Shown: positions 54,906-64,000 of the stretch, one piece after another
Position numbering within the stretch: the first letter of the stretch is position 1
Layout: each line of letters opens with the position of its first letter
NCBI RefSeq assembly: GCF_963678835.1
Contig: NZ_OY787469.1
Span: forward strand, 2,666,001 to 2,730,000
Reading direction: 5' to 3'
DNA from: an uncultured Desulfuromonas sp.
Lineage (GTDB): Bacteria; Desulfobacterota; Desulfuromonadia; Desulfuromonadales; Desulfuromonadaceae
DNA length: 64,000 nucleotides
Program-made: the position numbers and the translations under genes
The notes under the pieces: model-generated
The model's input: only the letters and a program-made list of their open reading frames with translations
Databases searched by the model: none
What the model was told of the DNA's origin: nothing

Positions 54906-56776
54906 GCGGCGAGCCGAATCTGTGACGCATAACGGAAACAGACACAGTGTCGGTGGATTTAGGTTCAGGAGGTGTTCAGCCGGTTTTTGCATACTTTTGA
55001 GCGGCCAATCAAAAGTATGTCGGCTGCCGGGACGAAACCCGGCGGTCTTGACTTTGACCTTGACCTTCAGTGGTTCGTAATACGAAACGAATCGCACCGG
55101 CAAACTTCATCCGTTATCATAGTTGGTGCCCACGTGACGCGGGCTTCCGCGCCCGCCCGTCGGGGTACTTTTGCGTCGACAAAAGTATCGCAAAATCGAC
55201 TCCCGTCATTGCACCCTATCGGGTTCCCTCACTCCATTCTCTTACACCGCGATGTCGGCAAAACTCGCTACCGCTCAAACAGGTTGCCGACAACCATCGC
55301 GCTGACGTTCATTGCGTTCGGTGCTGCTGAACGGGAGGGCTTGGCAGCTAAATTACACTCTGCCGCAAGGGTGGGCACCGTCCCACCCGTTTGAGCGGGG
55401 CCACGGAAGAAATAGAGTGAGACGTAAAAGGTTATCAACGTTTACGCTAAAGATGATGATTTGCACGATTCGCCGACCTAAAGGGCGGCGAGCCGAGCCT
55501 GTAATGCACACCGGAAATAGACACATTGTCGGTGGATTTAGGTTCAGGAGGTGTTCAGCTGGTTTTTGCATACTTTTGAGCGGCCAATCAAAAGTATGTC
55601 GGCTGCCGGGACGAAACCCGGCGGTCTTGACTTTGATCTTCAGTGGTTCGTCATTCGGAACTGATCGCTCTGGCAAACTTCATCCGTTCGCGATGTTGGT
55701 AACCACGTGACGTGGGCTTCCGCGCCCACACCTCGGGCCACATTTTGCGTCGACAAAAGTGGCGCAAAATCGACTCCCAAGGGGTTGTCATCAATCAGCC
55801 TTCACGGAGTTGTTGCGAATCTTTTTCACGTCAGCCGCGTTATCGGTCGTCGCCATAGAACGACTATAGCTCCTTCCTCTGCCTTGCTGACGCAAAAAAT
55901 CTCACGCAACACCACTCGTTCATCTGATCAATAACAACCCCATTGCGCCCTTACGGGTTCCCTCCCTGCGTTCACTAACACCGCGATGTCGGCAAAACTC
56001 GCCCAGTCGGCATCAGTCCTCAAACAGGTTGCCGACGACCATCGCGCTGACCGTTCTCTTCGTTCAGCGCTGTTGAACGGGAGGGCTTGGCTGCTTAATA
56101 ACACACGACTGCAGGGCGGGCACCATCCCGCCCATTTGATTGGTGCCACACCAGAGATAGAGCGCGACTGAAGATTGTTATCAACGTTTTACGCCAAAGG
56201 AGATGAGTCGCAGGATTCGTCGACCTAAAGGGCGACGAGCCGAATCTGTGAAGCATAACGGAAACAGACCCATTGTCGGTGGATTCAGGTTCAGGAGGTG
56301 TTCAAGCTGGTTTTTGCATACTTTTGAGCGGCCAATCAAAAGTATGTCGGCTGCCGGGACGAAACCCGGCGGTCTTGACTTTGACATTCAGTGGTTCGTC
56401 ATTCGGAACGAATCGCACCAGCGAACTTCATCCGTTCGCAATGTTGGTGCCCACGTGACGCGGGCTGCCGCGCCCGCACGTCGGGGCACTTTTGCGTCGA
56501 CAAAAGTACCGCAAAATCGACTCCCGTCATTGCACCCTATCGGGTTCCCTCTCTCCATTCTCTTACATCGCAATGTCGGCAAAACTCGCTGACGCTCAAA
56601 CAGGTTGCCGACAACCATTGCGCTGACGTTCATTGCGTTCGGTGCTGCTGAACGGGAGGGCTTGGCTGCTCAATACCACACGACTGCAGGGCGGGCACCG
56701 TCCCACCCGTTTGAGCGGGGCCACGGAAGAAATAAGAAAAAGGCGTAAAGTGTTATCAACATTTTACGCCACAGGA

Positions 56777-56940
56777 GATGAGTCGCACGATTTTCCGAGC
56801 CTGCAGACGGTTGAAAACCGTCTGTGGAGCTCATGGACGAGCGACCACCATCCCTGATGGTGTAAGCAAGACGGAAATCGCATTTTCGGCTTGCGTTTAT
56901 TGGGAAACACAGGATGTGTTTATCCAATATTCTCATTGAT
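56777..56940. repeat. Hairpin-rich 164-bp segment, copy 2
   Basis: Near-perfect copy of 54742-54905 with the same four hairpins. It replaces the short GCCGACCTAAAGGGCGGC-type segment that occupies this place in units 2 and 3. Confidence 0.75.
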
Positions 56941-57115
56941 GCGACGAGCCGAATCTGTAAAGCATCACGGAAACAGACACAGTGTCGGTTGATCCAGGTT
57001 CAGGAGGTGTTCAAGCTGGTTTTTGCATACTTTTGAGCGGCCAGTCAAAAGTATGTCGGCTGCCGGGACGAAACCCGGCGACCTTGACCTTGACCTTGAC
57101 TTTGACCTTGATCCT

Positions 57116-57565
57116 TCACACTGAACCAGGCAAAAAGCGATGTAAAAGCGCCAACGTTACCATGTAACTGAGCGGAAACAACGCCAGGTTAATACCACCC
57201 CACAAAGCCAGAGCCTGCAAATTAACCAGCCACAGTTGTTCCAGGCCAGCCAGCGGTGTTTCGAATAACTGAGCCACAAATTCACGATTGAGCGTCGTCG
57301 GGTTGCCGAACAACCGTCCGCCCCAGTAAAAGAACGGAAAAAACAGCGCTATCTGCACCGGGTATAACAGATAATTCACCAACTGAATCAAAGGGTGGCT
57401 CAAACGCCACCACCACCCCACAGCCAGACAGACCACACAACTGCCCCACACCAGCGGCATGGTGCCCATCATCAGTCCGACACTGATGCTCAAAGCAATT
57501 TTACGGGTACTCAGCCCCTGACTGAAGGCGCGGGTAACGGCTTGACGCAGCCGGGAGCGCCACAT
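57116..57565 (-). CDS. DUF2062 membrane protein
   Basis: A 149-residue protein with basic N terminus and three to four hydrophobic segments. SISVGLMMGTMPLVWGSCVV, HPLIQLVNYLLYPVQIALF and the C-terminal LALFPLSYMVTLALL match the DUF2062 family. Function unknown; members often accompany glycosyltransferases or lipid genes. Its ATG overlaps the stop of the Lgt-like gene (TAATG), and it is last in a four-gene operon. Confidence 0.78.
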   Translation of the reverse strand: MWRSRLRQAVTRAFSQGLSTRKIALSISVGLMMGTMPLVWGSCVVCLAVGWWWRLSHPLIQLVNYLLYPVQIALFFPFFYWGGRLFGNPTTLNREFVAQLFETPLAGLEQLWLVNLQALALWGGINLALFPLSYMVTLALLHRFLPGSV

Positions 57566-58611
57566 TAAATCCGCTCATCATGCACGAAGAAACTCATCGT
57601 TGCCCCAGTTACAGTACTTTTGCCGGTGTACCAGAAGATAACCACCCACACCGCCTGCAACGACAGCACCACCAAAGGACTCCACAACGATGCCAACCCA
57701 GCACCAATATGGGCCGTCAGCGTCGCACCGCCAGGAACCAGCCAGGCCACAGCCACCACGTAGGCCATGCCGACACCCCCCATCCACTGATAAGCGCTGA
57801 AGCGCTGATTACCGCGATAATCAGCGCGCAATACTTCAGAAAAGACCCTCCAGCCCTGAGTGACCACGGCTGTCAGCATAAACGCCCACGAATAGTGCCC
57901 CAATAAAAACAAAGCGCTGCCGATCACCGCGACGGCAACGTAGAGAATAGCGGTGATCGCCTGGATCGGCACCACCGGCTGGCCCTGCAAACCACTGGCG
58001 TAGGAGATCTTCTTGTTTTCACCGTGAAAGACAAAATGGAACCGCTGAAAAACTTTGCGTAACGGTGCGGAGCAATCACTCAGTGGCTTACCATAGCAAC
58101 AGCCAAAACTGATACACGCCAAGCGTCCCAATCCTTCCCCCATAGCATAGGCAATGCCAAGGGCTGCCAATGTCGCCAGCATCGGTAAACGGGGTGTTTC
58201 GCCACTCAGGTTAATCAGAAAGATCAACCACGGCGCTGCAACAATGCCGACGAAGACCGCTCCGCCGACGGTGAAAGTATGGGCTTTCCCTTCAACAACT
58301 TTGGCCACCCAGCGCGATGCCGGCACACACAGGCCCAGCAACAGGATGGCCAAAATCAGCAATGGTGCCAGTTCAATGGCCACGGAACGCAGCAAAATAA
58401 TGAGCATCAACAGCGCCATCACGTAGGCATTGGCCGTCAACAATCCATACCAGGTCAGGTTGAAGCCGTGCCATGATCCGGTCCCTTCGGTCTTAACCGG
58501 CACTGCGGCCAGCACCTGCCAGCGCTCTGCGGGAAGATAACGGCACCCCAGATACAACAAAGCCCCGCAGATCACTGTCAGGGCAATAAGAAACAACAGG
58601 TTTTCCATCAT
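57565..58611 (-). CDS. Lgt-like integral membrane protein
   Basis: A 348-residue polytopic protein. GEGLGRLACISFGCCYGKP near residue 160 and SEVLRADYRGN near 258 resemble the conserved Gly/Arg/Cys-rich and Glu-Arg motifs of prolipoprotein diacylglyceryl transferase. The rest is divergent and longer than Lgt (about 270). It may transfer a lipid group to another acceptor. It lies directly after a phosphatidylserine decarboxylase gene with a 4-nt overlap, consistent with phospholipid use. It is probably not the housekeeping Lgt; that is inference. Confidence 0.65.
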   Translation of the reverse strand: MMENLLFLIALTVICGALLYLGCRYLPAERWQVLAAVPVKTEGTGSWHGFNLTWYGLLTANAYVMALLMLIILLRSVAIELAPLLILAILLLGLCVPASRWVAKVVEGKAHTFTVGGAVFVGIVAAPWLIFLINLSGETPRLPMLATLAALGIAYAMGEGLGRLACISFGCCYGKPLSDCSAPLRKVFQRFHFVFHGENKKISYASGLQGQPVVPIQAITAILYVAVAVIGSALFLLGHYSWAFMLTAVVTQGWRVFSEVLRADYRGNQRFSAYQWMGGVGMAYVVAVAWLVPGGATLTAHIGAGLASLWSPLVVLSLQAVWVVIFWYTGKSTVTGATMSFFVHDERI

Positions 58612-59648
58612 ACGTCTCCTTGTCGGGCTGACGTGGCAACCCGTGATAAGGCAATGGTCGATCGCACCGGCACATCGGTTTCCACCAGAGGTCGGCCGAA
58701 ACCGAGGCTGAACCGGCTGCTGATGCCCTGACGTTGCTGGTTTTCCAGAAGATCAGGGCAAAAACGGATCCGTCCCGGCTCGAACAACAGCACATCGGTA
58801 CTACTGCCGGGGCGAAAAAGGCTTTTGGGCTGGCCACGCTCCAGGCGCACGCCGATGCGCTGCTCTATGACCGGTTCGTAGCCTTGGGGGTTGCTACTGT
58901 AACAGGAGTGGATATCACCAATCATCAATGCCACCACTTCAATCATGGCGACAAGACCGACCTGACTGCCCCCGTTGACATCGGTATCGATAATGGTGAC
59001 CAGACGTCGATTTTTAGAATACGGAGTGACTTCAGCCACGACAGCACCGGGATTACAGGCATGATAACGGCCTTCGAGTTCATAAATGTCGCGAATCTCA
59101 CCGCTGACCGGAACATGATTGAAGTGATATTTGTCTGGAGTCAGGCGCAACACGGCAAAATCCCCTTGGTCAAAGCGCTGCAACCAGGCAGGTTTGTCAG
59201 AGCCAAGCAACTCGACGAGGGAAAAGAATTTATCTTTGAGGAACAAGGTATCGGTCTCAACCAATGAACCAACCACGAGGCGCGCATCCGCAGTAGAAAC
59301 GACGCTTTCGACCATATTTTCCATGGGACGGCATTGCCAATAACGGATTTTGCGTTCAAAAATTTTCCGTGGTGTGTTCAGGGTTGCCGGATCATCAAGA
59401 CACTCACTGAGATCGACGCCGCATTTTTCGAGAAAGGCATCCTGGCCACTGGCTCGGCTGACCCGGTCAAGATCATAATTGATGGTGCCAAGCCACGAAG
59501 ATACGCGCGGCCCGGTCAGGGCATTAAACATCATCGGTGCATATTCGCGTAACGGGTGGTACATCCAGCGCACCAGACGGTCCGCATACAGGGTTTCGTC
59601 ACAAACCTGACCACTAGCTCGCTCGATATACTGGTGTGTCGCTTTCAT
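58608..59648 (-). CDS. Phosphatidylserine decarboxylase-family proenzyme
   Basis: A 346-residue protein. The central part (VPVSGEIRDIYELEGRYHACNPGAV ... VTIIDTDVNGGSQVGLVAMIEVVALMIGDI, here cited as pattern) and the C-terminal FRPGSSTDVLLFEPGRI match the Psd fold. GSS(T) corresponds to the self-cleavage site that makes the pyruvoyl group, though the canonical LGST is altered. It decarboxylates phosphatidylserine to phosphatidylethanolamine. I chose the ATG at 59648 (GAGGAG upstream), overlapping the preceding gene by 35 nt. It is part of the operon 62061 to 57116. Confidence 0.78.
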   Translation of the reverse strand: MKATHQYIERASGQVCDETLYADRLVRWMYHPLREYAPMMFNALTGPRVSSWLGTINYDLDRVSRASGQDAFLEKCGVDLSECLDDPATLNTPRKIFERKIRYWQCRPMENMVESVVSTADARLVVGSLVETDTLFLKDKFFSLVELLGSDKPAWLQRFDQGDFAVLRLTPDKYHFNHVPVSGEIRDIYELEGRYHACNPGAVVAEVTPYSKNRRLVTIIDTDVNGGSQVGLVAMIEVVALMIGDIHSCYSSNPQGYEPVIEQRIGVRLERGQPKSLFRPGSSTDVLLFEPGRIRFCPDLLENQQRQGISSRFSLGFGRPLVETDVPVRSTIALSRVATSARQGDV

Positions 59649-62061
59649 CGCTGTTGAAGCTCTCCTCATCGGATTGGGTTTGAGCGTTGCGCTGATCAAC
59701 ATGGATACTGAGCAATACCAGGTTGATCAGGCCCAGCAGCCGCGCCCCATGCAGGTTCTGGTGACGGGCGCTATCCATCAGTTGATCATAAGCGTCTGCC
59801 AGACTGCGCTGACCGCAGACCATGCGCAACGTGGAGCGGACACTCTCGTACTGAGCAGCCATGCGTTGCAAACGTGGCAGCTCACAACGCAACAGTTCCA
59901 GCGCCTCATCCACATGGCGCCGCCGCAATGTGGTGCGGTAGAATTCCTCCGCCGCGCGATTAAATTCAGAGGCCGGCACCTGAAGCGGCTGATCCGTGCC
60001 CAGGGTACTCATGATATCCGCGGTTAACCGTCCGGACACGGAAAACGCATCAGGACATTCAATGCGCCGTCGCAGGTCTGCCATCAGATCCTGGCAGCCC
60101 ATTTGTTCGATCAGATCAGCACCGTCTTCACTGAGCACCGCGATCAGAGCTCGGCAATATTCTTTCTGATAGACACGCAGATAACCAGGGTAACGTCGAC
60201 TATTGCGAATCTGTTTGGTTTTACGCAGAACCCGCAACAGGAAACGGTTGCGGGTGGTGCGCTTGACAAAGAAAGTCGGCAGACCCAAAGCATGACCGAA
60301 GAAAATCTGCCTCCGTTCACTCTCAACACCCGGATTGTCGGGAATATGGCGGTGATCGTAACGCCCTTCAGCCATGTATTTAAACGCCAGCGCGGTGATC
60401 AAAGTCTGCAAAGTGGTGGCCGCGCCCATATCCTGTTCGAATCCGGCAAACAGACTGTAATGACGCCCTTCAAAACCGCTGAAGCCCATGGTATCGAATT
60501 CACGCATCTTGAAAAATTGATACAGCGACATGCGCGCATCAAACACGCCCATGGCATCGAGATCGTGGCGCAACCGCTCCTGGTTGCCTGCCACGCCATT
60601 AAGGGCCGGGCTCTCTTCACTGCTCAAGAACCCTACCGGATAATCCACCAAGCGAAAATCGGGAACAAAATCACCTTTGAGGCCGAACAGCTGACTCAAC
60701 GTCCGGTCAATCCATTCCGGTCCGAACGGCGTGCGACTGTGACTGATCAGGTTGAGGCTGGCCTTTTTACGCCAACGCCGCCACAACATGCGTAAATGAG
60801 TGAAGTCGAGTTCGTGGGCGAGAAATCCCAGGGCTTTTTCCGGGTGAAAATCCTCAAAGCCGAGCCGATACGGTGCCGCACTAAAATTGGCGGCAAACAG
60901 CGGCAAGAAGTGTTCCTGAATCTTGATCGCCAAATCACCGCAATATTTCTCTTCGGCAGCACCGAACAGCCCGTGTTCCCCTTTCATGTGAGCCGTCAGG
61001 CGACGACTGCCGAGGCTGATGTGGGAGCCGTTGTTGGCCAGACTGATGTTCGACATGTTGGGCAGCACCACCAGGTTGTTGGTGATGATTCCGGCCTCAC
61101 GCAGTTTGGCCACGGCGTTGAGTTGGCTACGGCTGAGCACCTGGTGACACAGGTGCATATAGCGATGCTTCTCTTCGCCGTTGTCCCATCCCGACAGACA
61201 GGGGCTCATATACAGTTCACGGTAGAACGCATCAGGGATCATCTCATTGAGCTGTTTCTGGCGTTGCGGTGGATGCGGTGCACAGTAGATCTGCGCCTGT
61301 TGTCCGCTGGCCGTTAGGCCGAACTGTTCGTTGGCATAATCGGTCAGCAATTGCGTAAGCAGAAAGCGCTTGGCGGTCTCACGGGCCAAAGCCTTGCCCT
61401 GGCCGTTGTCGGCGGACAGTCCTACGACATGAAACGAAAAGGTCTCCGGGGAGGTATTGTCATTAAGGTAGTGATTGAGCAGACCTTCCGCTGTTGTCCT
61501 CAGATCCTGATGCAGATAAGGCTGAACACCGATCAGATCGGCCAGAGACAGTTTGACCAGATAGCTTAATGGCAGGCGTAATTTTTCTTCGCCCTGCTCG
61601 TCGGTGAAACAATACCGCTGCACGTCGGAGCGTTTGCCCAGCTCCGGATGGCGTTTGTCCGCAAGAAGATCGCGCTCAAGAACCTGCCGGGCATAACAGC
61701 TCAGCACGGATCGGTTGAAACGCACCCAACTGTTTTCCCACACCTGCTGGCCCTGATCGGTAATAAATTCTCGCAGAGCTTCAACTTGCTTTTCCGGCGT
61801 ATCTCCGGATTGGGCCCGTTTGACCATATTGGCGAAAAATCGCGATTGTTCGATGGTCTGCGGCAGGTCTACCTGGGAAGCCGGGCCAACCACAACCGCT
61901 TGCAATTCGCTTTCCGAACCGGCAGTCACATCGCCATCAGCAAACGGCAAAGTCGTCAGGGTTGTGCAGCCCATTCGTTCAAACAATTCGGGGAGATTGG
62001 GCGTGTGACGAGGATGATTGTGGCGGGTTCGGTTGAAAACCTGCAGCCGCGGTGACTTCAT
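59614..62061 (-). CDS. Conserved-looking 815-residue protein of unknown function
   Basis: I do not recognise the family. No signal peptide or clear membrane helix is seen, so it is likely cytoplasmic. Notable stretches are VLPNMSNISLANNGSHISLGSRRLT near residue 345, FEDFHPEKALGFLAHELDFTHL near 410, ISHSRTPFGPEWIDRTL near 450 and a basic region RNRFLLRVLRKTKQIRNSRRYP near 620. The C-terminal 20 residues are acidic and Ser-rich. It is first in the operon with phosphatidylserine decarboxylase, Lgt-like and DUF2062 genes, so a role in lipid or envelope metabolism is possible. The start has GGAG upstream within AGTTCCTCAT on the plus strand. Confidence 0.6.
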   Translation of the reverse strand: MKSPRLQVFNRTRHNHPRHTPNLPELFERMGCTTLTTLPFADGDVTAGSESELQAVVVGPASQVDLPQTIEQSRFFANMVKRAQSGDTPEKQVEALREFITDQGQQVWENSWVRFNRSVLSCYARQVLERDLLADKRHPELGKRSDVQRYCFTDEQGEEKLRLPLSYLVKLSLADLIGVQPYLHQDLRTTAEGLLNHYLNDNTSPETFSFHVVGLSADNGQGKALARETAKRFLLTQLLTDYANEQFGLTASGQQAQIYCAPHPPQRQKQLNEMIPDAFYRELYMSPCLSGWDNGEEKHRYMHLCHQVLSRSQLNAVAKLREAGIITNNLVVLPNMSNISLANNGSHISLGSRRLTAHMKGEHGLFGAAEEKYCGDLAIKIQEHFLPLFAANFSAAPYRLGFEDFHPEKALGFLAHELDFTHLRMLWRRWRKKASLNLISHSRTPFGPEWIDRTLSQLFGLKGDFVPDFRLVDYPVGFLSSEESPALNGVAGNQERLRHDLDAMGVFDARMSLYQFFKMREFDTMGFSGFEGRHYSLFAGFEQDMGAATTLQTLITALAFKYMAEGRYDHRHIPDNPGVESERRQIFFGHALGLPTFFVKRTTRNRFLLRVLRKTKQIRNSRRYPGYLRVYQKEYCRALIAVLSEDGADLIEQMGCQDLMADLRRRIECPDAFSVSGRLTADIMSTLGTDQPLQVPASEFNRAAEEFYRTTLRRRHVDEALELLRCELPRLQRMAAQYESVRSTLRMVCGQRSLADAYDQLMDSARHQNLHGARLLGLINLVLLSIHVDQRNAQTQSDEESFNSDESDTPVYRAS

Positions 62062-62305
62062 GAGGAACTCCTGACATCAAGTGCAAGGTATAAATGGTGA
62101 CGGTGCGCACGATGCCCGAAGTTTATGTGGATGGGATTGGATTTATGTAACGGTGCGGTTAGATTGGCTAATAAAAGACGGTGCAACGATTAGCATGATG
62201 TTTGATTTGTGCGATCTGTTGGAACGATTAACCAACCCCTTTCAAGACCGACATAAACACGCTCGAAAACGAATGGCACTAGTTTAAGGGAAAGAGCAGC
62301 AAAAA

Positions 62306-62416
62306 CGGGACTGTCCCCGCACGGGGGCTGTCCCAGGCTTTTGCGGTGCAAACCACCAGCGTTCCATAGCCCGTAAACATCTGGGACAGCCCCAGGTAGG
62401 GCTTGGGACAGTCCCG
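62306..62416 (-). terminator. Compound inverted-repeat terminator downstream of the GGDEF-EAL gene
   Basis: Two nested inverted repeats: CGGGACTGTCCC (62306-62317) with GGGACAGTCCCG (62405-62416), and GGGGCTGTCCCA (62324-62335) with TGGGACAGCCCC (62382-62393). On the minus strand it is followed by TTTTT. The GGGCTGTCCC word is shared with the hairpins at 19154 and 19327. The rest of 62062-62463 shows no gene. Confidence 0.65.
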
Positions 62417-62463
62417 AGTTTACTACAGAATCGCTTAAACTAGCGCCATTCCGCTCGAAAACG

Positions 62464-64000
62464 TTATGCTTGATCTACCGATGTCTCGACCGGCGAAAAC
62501 CAGGTGATCCCCTCACAATTGACGCAACGGCATTGACGACGATGCATAAATTTTTCAAAGTCAGCCACCGGCAATGGCCGGCTGCTGAAGTAGCCCTGGA
62601 TGTACGTACAGTGATGATCGTGAAGTAAAGTGACATGCTCTTCCGTCTCAACACCCTCCGCAGTCACCTTGAGATTCAGGCTGCGTGCCAGGGCCAGAAT
62701 CGACAGGACAACATTGGTGCTGTCGCGCGAGTCCGGCACTTCAAACATAAAGGAACGGTCGATTTTGAGAATATCAAGGGGAAGACGGGTCAAATAACTT
62801 AACGACGAATAGCCGGTGCCGAAATCGTCGATGGAGATTTCAACTCCCAGTTCGCGCAACGATTGGAGAATCTGCACCGTATCATCGATATTCTCAATAA
62901 TCATGCCCTCCGTGATCTCCAGCTCAAGCGCTTCGGCGGGCAAGTGTGATTCCTCGAGAATATCGTTGACCAAGCGCGGCAGGTAATCGAGATCAAATTG
63001 GGCGGGAGACAGGTTGACGCCCACATGGAAATCAGGATGGACCTGCCGCCAGAGCTGAGCCTGTTGACAAGCCTGGCGCAGCACCCATTCACCAATAGGC
63101 AGAATCAGCCCGGTCTGCTCGGCAATGGGGATAAAGCGATCCGGAGGTACCATGCCATCACGGCTATGCCAGCGCAGCAGTGCTTCAGCGCCGACAATCA
63201 TGCCGTCTTTGAGTCTTATTTTAGGTTGGTAGTAGAGCTCAAATTCTTCATTGTCTAACGCCTCGCGCAACATTTCGGCCAGGTTCATCCGCTCAACCAC
63301 CCGATCGCTCATCTCCTGCTCATAATAACTGAAACTGTTCCGTCGAATATCCTTGATCGAGTAGAGAGCGATATTGGCATTCTTGAGCAATTCGGACACC
63401 GTTTCGCCATCATCGGGAGCCACGGCAATCCCGACACTGGTGGTCAGGCTGATCCGTTGTGCGCCGATGACAAAGGGCGACTCAACGCACTCAAACAGTT
63501 CATCCAATAACGATCTGACCCGCTGTTTGCGCAGAATAAAAGCAAATTCGTCACCACCAATCCGGGCAACAAAGGCATTGTCATGACTGCACACTGTCAG
63601 GCGTTCGGCAAACATCTGCAGCAACTTATCAGCCAGCACCGGGCCAAGCGACTCATTGATCAGCTTGAAGGCATTGAGATCGAGTGCCATCACCGCCAGG
63701 TTGCAGGCTTCGTCGCAGGTTGTCAGATACTCTTCGAGCTGACGCGAAAAAGAAAGCCGATTTGGCAGACCGGTCAACGCGTCGAAATAGGCCAGCTGGT
63801 GCAACTGGCGTTCGGCTTCTTTGATTTGACTGATATCGGACGAAATAGAGAAGAAGTTTTTGATCGAACCATCGTGATCACGAATGGTGTCAATGGCCAC
63901 CCAGGAAACGTACGTTTCACCGTCTTTGCGGCGGTTCCACACCTCCCCTTCCCAGTGGCCCGTATCGATAAGTTGTTTCCACATCTGAGCGAAAAACGCA
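62464..64000 (-). CDS. PAS-GGDEF-EAL regulatory protein (partial, N terminus outside window)
   Basis: The frame is open to base 64000, so the N terminus is missing. The visible part begins in the end of a PAS domain (TGHWEGEVWNRRKDGE ... PAC-like), followed by a GGDEF domain with intact IGGDEF and an EAL domain. The EAL domain has EALLRW, LELEITEG, DDFGTGYSSLSYL and TAEGVETEEH, so phosphodiesterase residues appear present. The GGDEF lacks a clear RxxD I-site and may only sense GTP. The protein would tune c-di-GMP levels. The C terminus has CRCVNCEG, a possible small metal or redox site. Confidence 0.88.
   Translation of the reverse strand, partial: AFFAQMWKQLIDTGHWEGEVWNRRKDGETYVSWVAIDTIRDHDGSIKNFFSISSDISQIKEAERQLHQLAYFDALTGLPNRLSFSRQLEEYLTTCDEACNLAVMALDLNAFKLINESLGPVLADKLLQMFAERLTVCSHDNAFVARIGGDEFAFILRKQRVRSLLDELFECVESPFVIGAQRISLTTSVGIAVAPDDGETVSELLKNANIALYSIKDIRRNSFSYYEQEMSDRVVERMNLAEMLREALDNEEFELYYQPKIRLKDGMIVGAEALLRWHSRDGMVPPDRFIPIAEQTGLILPIGEWVLRQACQQAQLWRQVHPDFHVGVNLSPAQFDLDYLPRLVNDILEESHLPAEALELEITEGMIIENIDDTVQILQSLRELGVEISIDDFGTGYSSLSYLTRLPLDILKIDRSFMFEVPDSRDSTNVVLSILALARSLNLKVTAEGVETEEHVTLLHDHHCTYIQGYFSSRPLPVADFEKFMHRRQCRCVNCEGITWFSPVETSVDQA

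Larger units (their letters stand above)
54266..57115. repeat. 2.85-kb non-coding block of four diverged repeat units
   Basis: No credible gene. Four copies of a 30-nt hairpin CATACTTTTGAGCGGCC...AAAAGTATG lie at 54990-55019, 55569-55598, 56317-56346 and 57026-57055, each inside a longer conserved stretch (GTCGGTGGATTTAGGTTCAG before, GTCGGCTGCCGGGACGAAAC after). Around them are shared segments: a run ending CTGAACGGGAGGGCTTGG, a GGGCGGGCACCGTCCCGCCC hairpin and a CGTCGACAAAAGT segment. Short open frames inside are shared because the DNA is repeated and have no ribosome sites. Units are 500-750 bp apart. The first 200 bp (54266-54480) are unique and probably hold the glutamate dehydrogenase promoter. 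Confidence 0.75.

Noticed and set aside
54480-57115. Several overlapping open frames sharing the peptide GFCILLSGQSKVCRLPG
   Set aside because: They repeat only because the DNA repeats, run on both strands, lack ribosome sites and have no conserved start; treated as non-coding.
54480-57115. CRISPR array
   Set aside because: Repeat spacing is hundreds of bases, copies are imperfect, and there are no cas genes.

Overview
The window looks like a chromosome segment of an anaerobic metal- or sulfur-respiring bacterium of the Desulfuromonadales (Desulfuromonas/Pelobacter/Geobacter group). The evidence is a polysulfide/thiosulfate-reductase-like molybdoenzyme, a porin plus multiheme cytochrome cluster, bacteriohemerythrin genes, a large NAD-dependent glutamate dehydrogenase, and a tmRNA whose tag reads ADTDVSYALAA. 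Species is not determinable by reading.

Layout. 1-3364: a minus-strand molybdoenzyme operon (maturation chaperone, TAT-exported catalytic subunit, 4Fe-4S subunit cut by the window edge). 3643-10474: a small flagellar-rod-like gene, two hemerythrins, then a tight plus-strand run of diguanylate cyclase, PhnD-like binding protein, AEC transporter and a GH67-like protein. An IS1380-type element (10475-12170) sits exactly at the stop codon of that last gene. 12550-19126: a GEMM-I-like riboswitch leads an outer-membrane barrel, a 12-heme lipoprotein cytochrome and a very large cytochrome that appears to need selenocysteine at an in-frame TGA followed by a SECIS-like hairpin.

19537-44456 is a defence island ending at ssrA: a complete Wadjet (JetABCD) operon, MtfA, and a type I restriction-modification locus. 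The RM locus runs hsdM, hsdS, a reverse transcriptase overlapping hsdS by 4 nt, a structured intergenic segment, a SLATT membrane protein, a NucS-like nuclease, an AlbA/Schlafen ATPase-like protein, a decayed hsdR, a DUF3800 gene split by an IS, and the intact hsdR. A HepT/MntA toxin-antitoxin pair with an IS4-type insertion follows, bounded by a 121-bp perfect direct repeat that includes the last 13 nt of ssrA and its terminator.

44444-54265 is housekeeping: ssrA, smpB, an RseC-like gene, an amidohydrolase, panC, panB and the 1580-residue glutamate dehydrogenase. 54.3-57.1 kb is a non-coding block of four diverged repeat units with strong hairpins. 57116-62061 is a four-gene membrane/lipid operon (unknown 815-residue protein, phosphatidylserine decarboxylase, Lgt-like protein, DUF2062). 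The window ends in a PAS-GGDEF-EAL regulator.

The strongest candidates for new biology are the reverse transcriptase / structured RNA / SLATT cassette embedded and translationally coupled in a type I RM operon, and the selenocysteine-dependent giant cytochrome behind a GEMM-type riboswitch.
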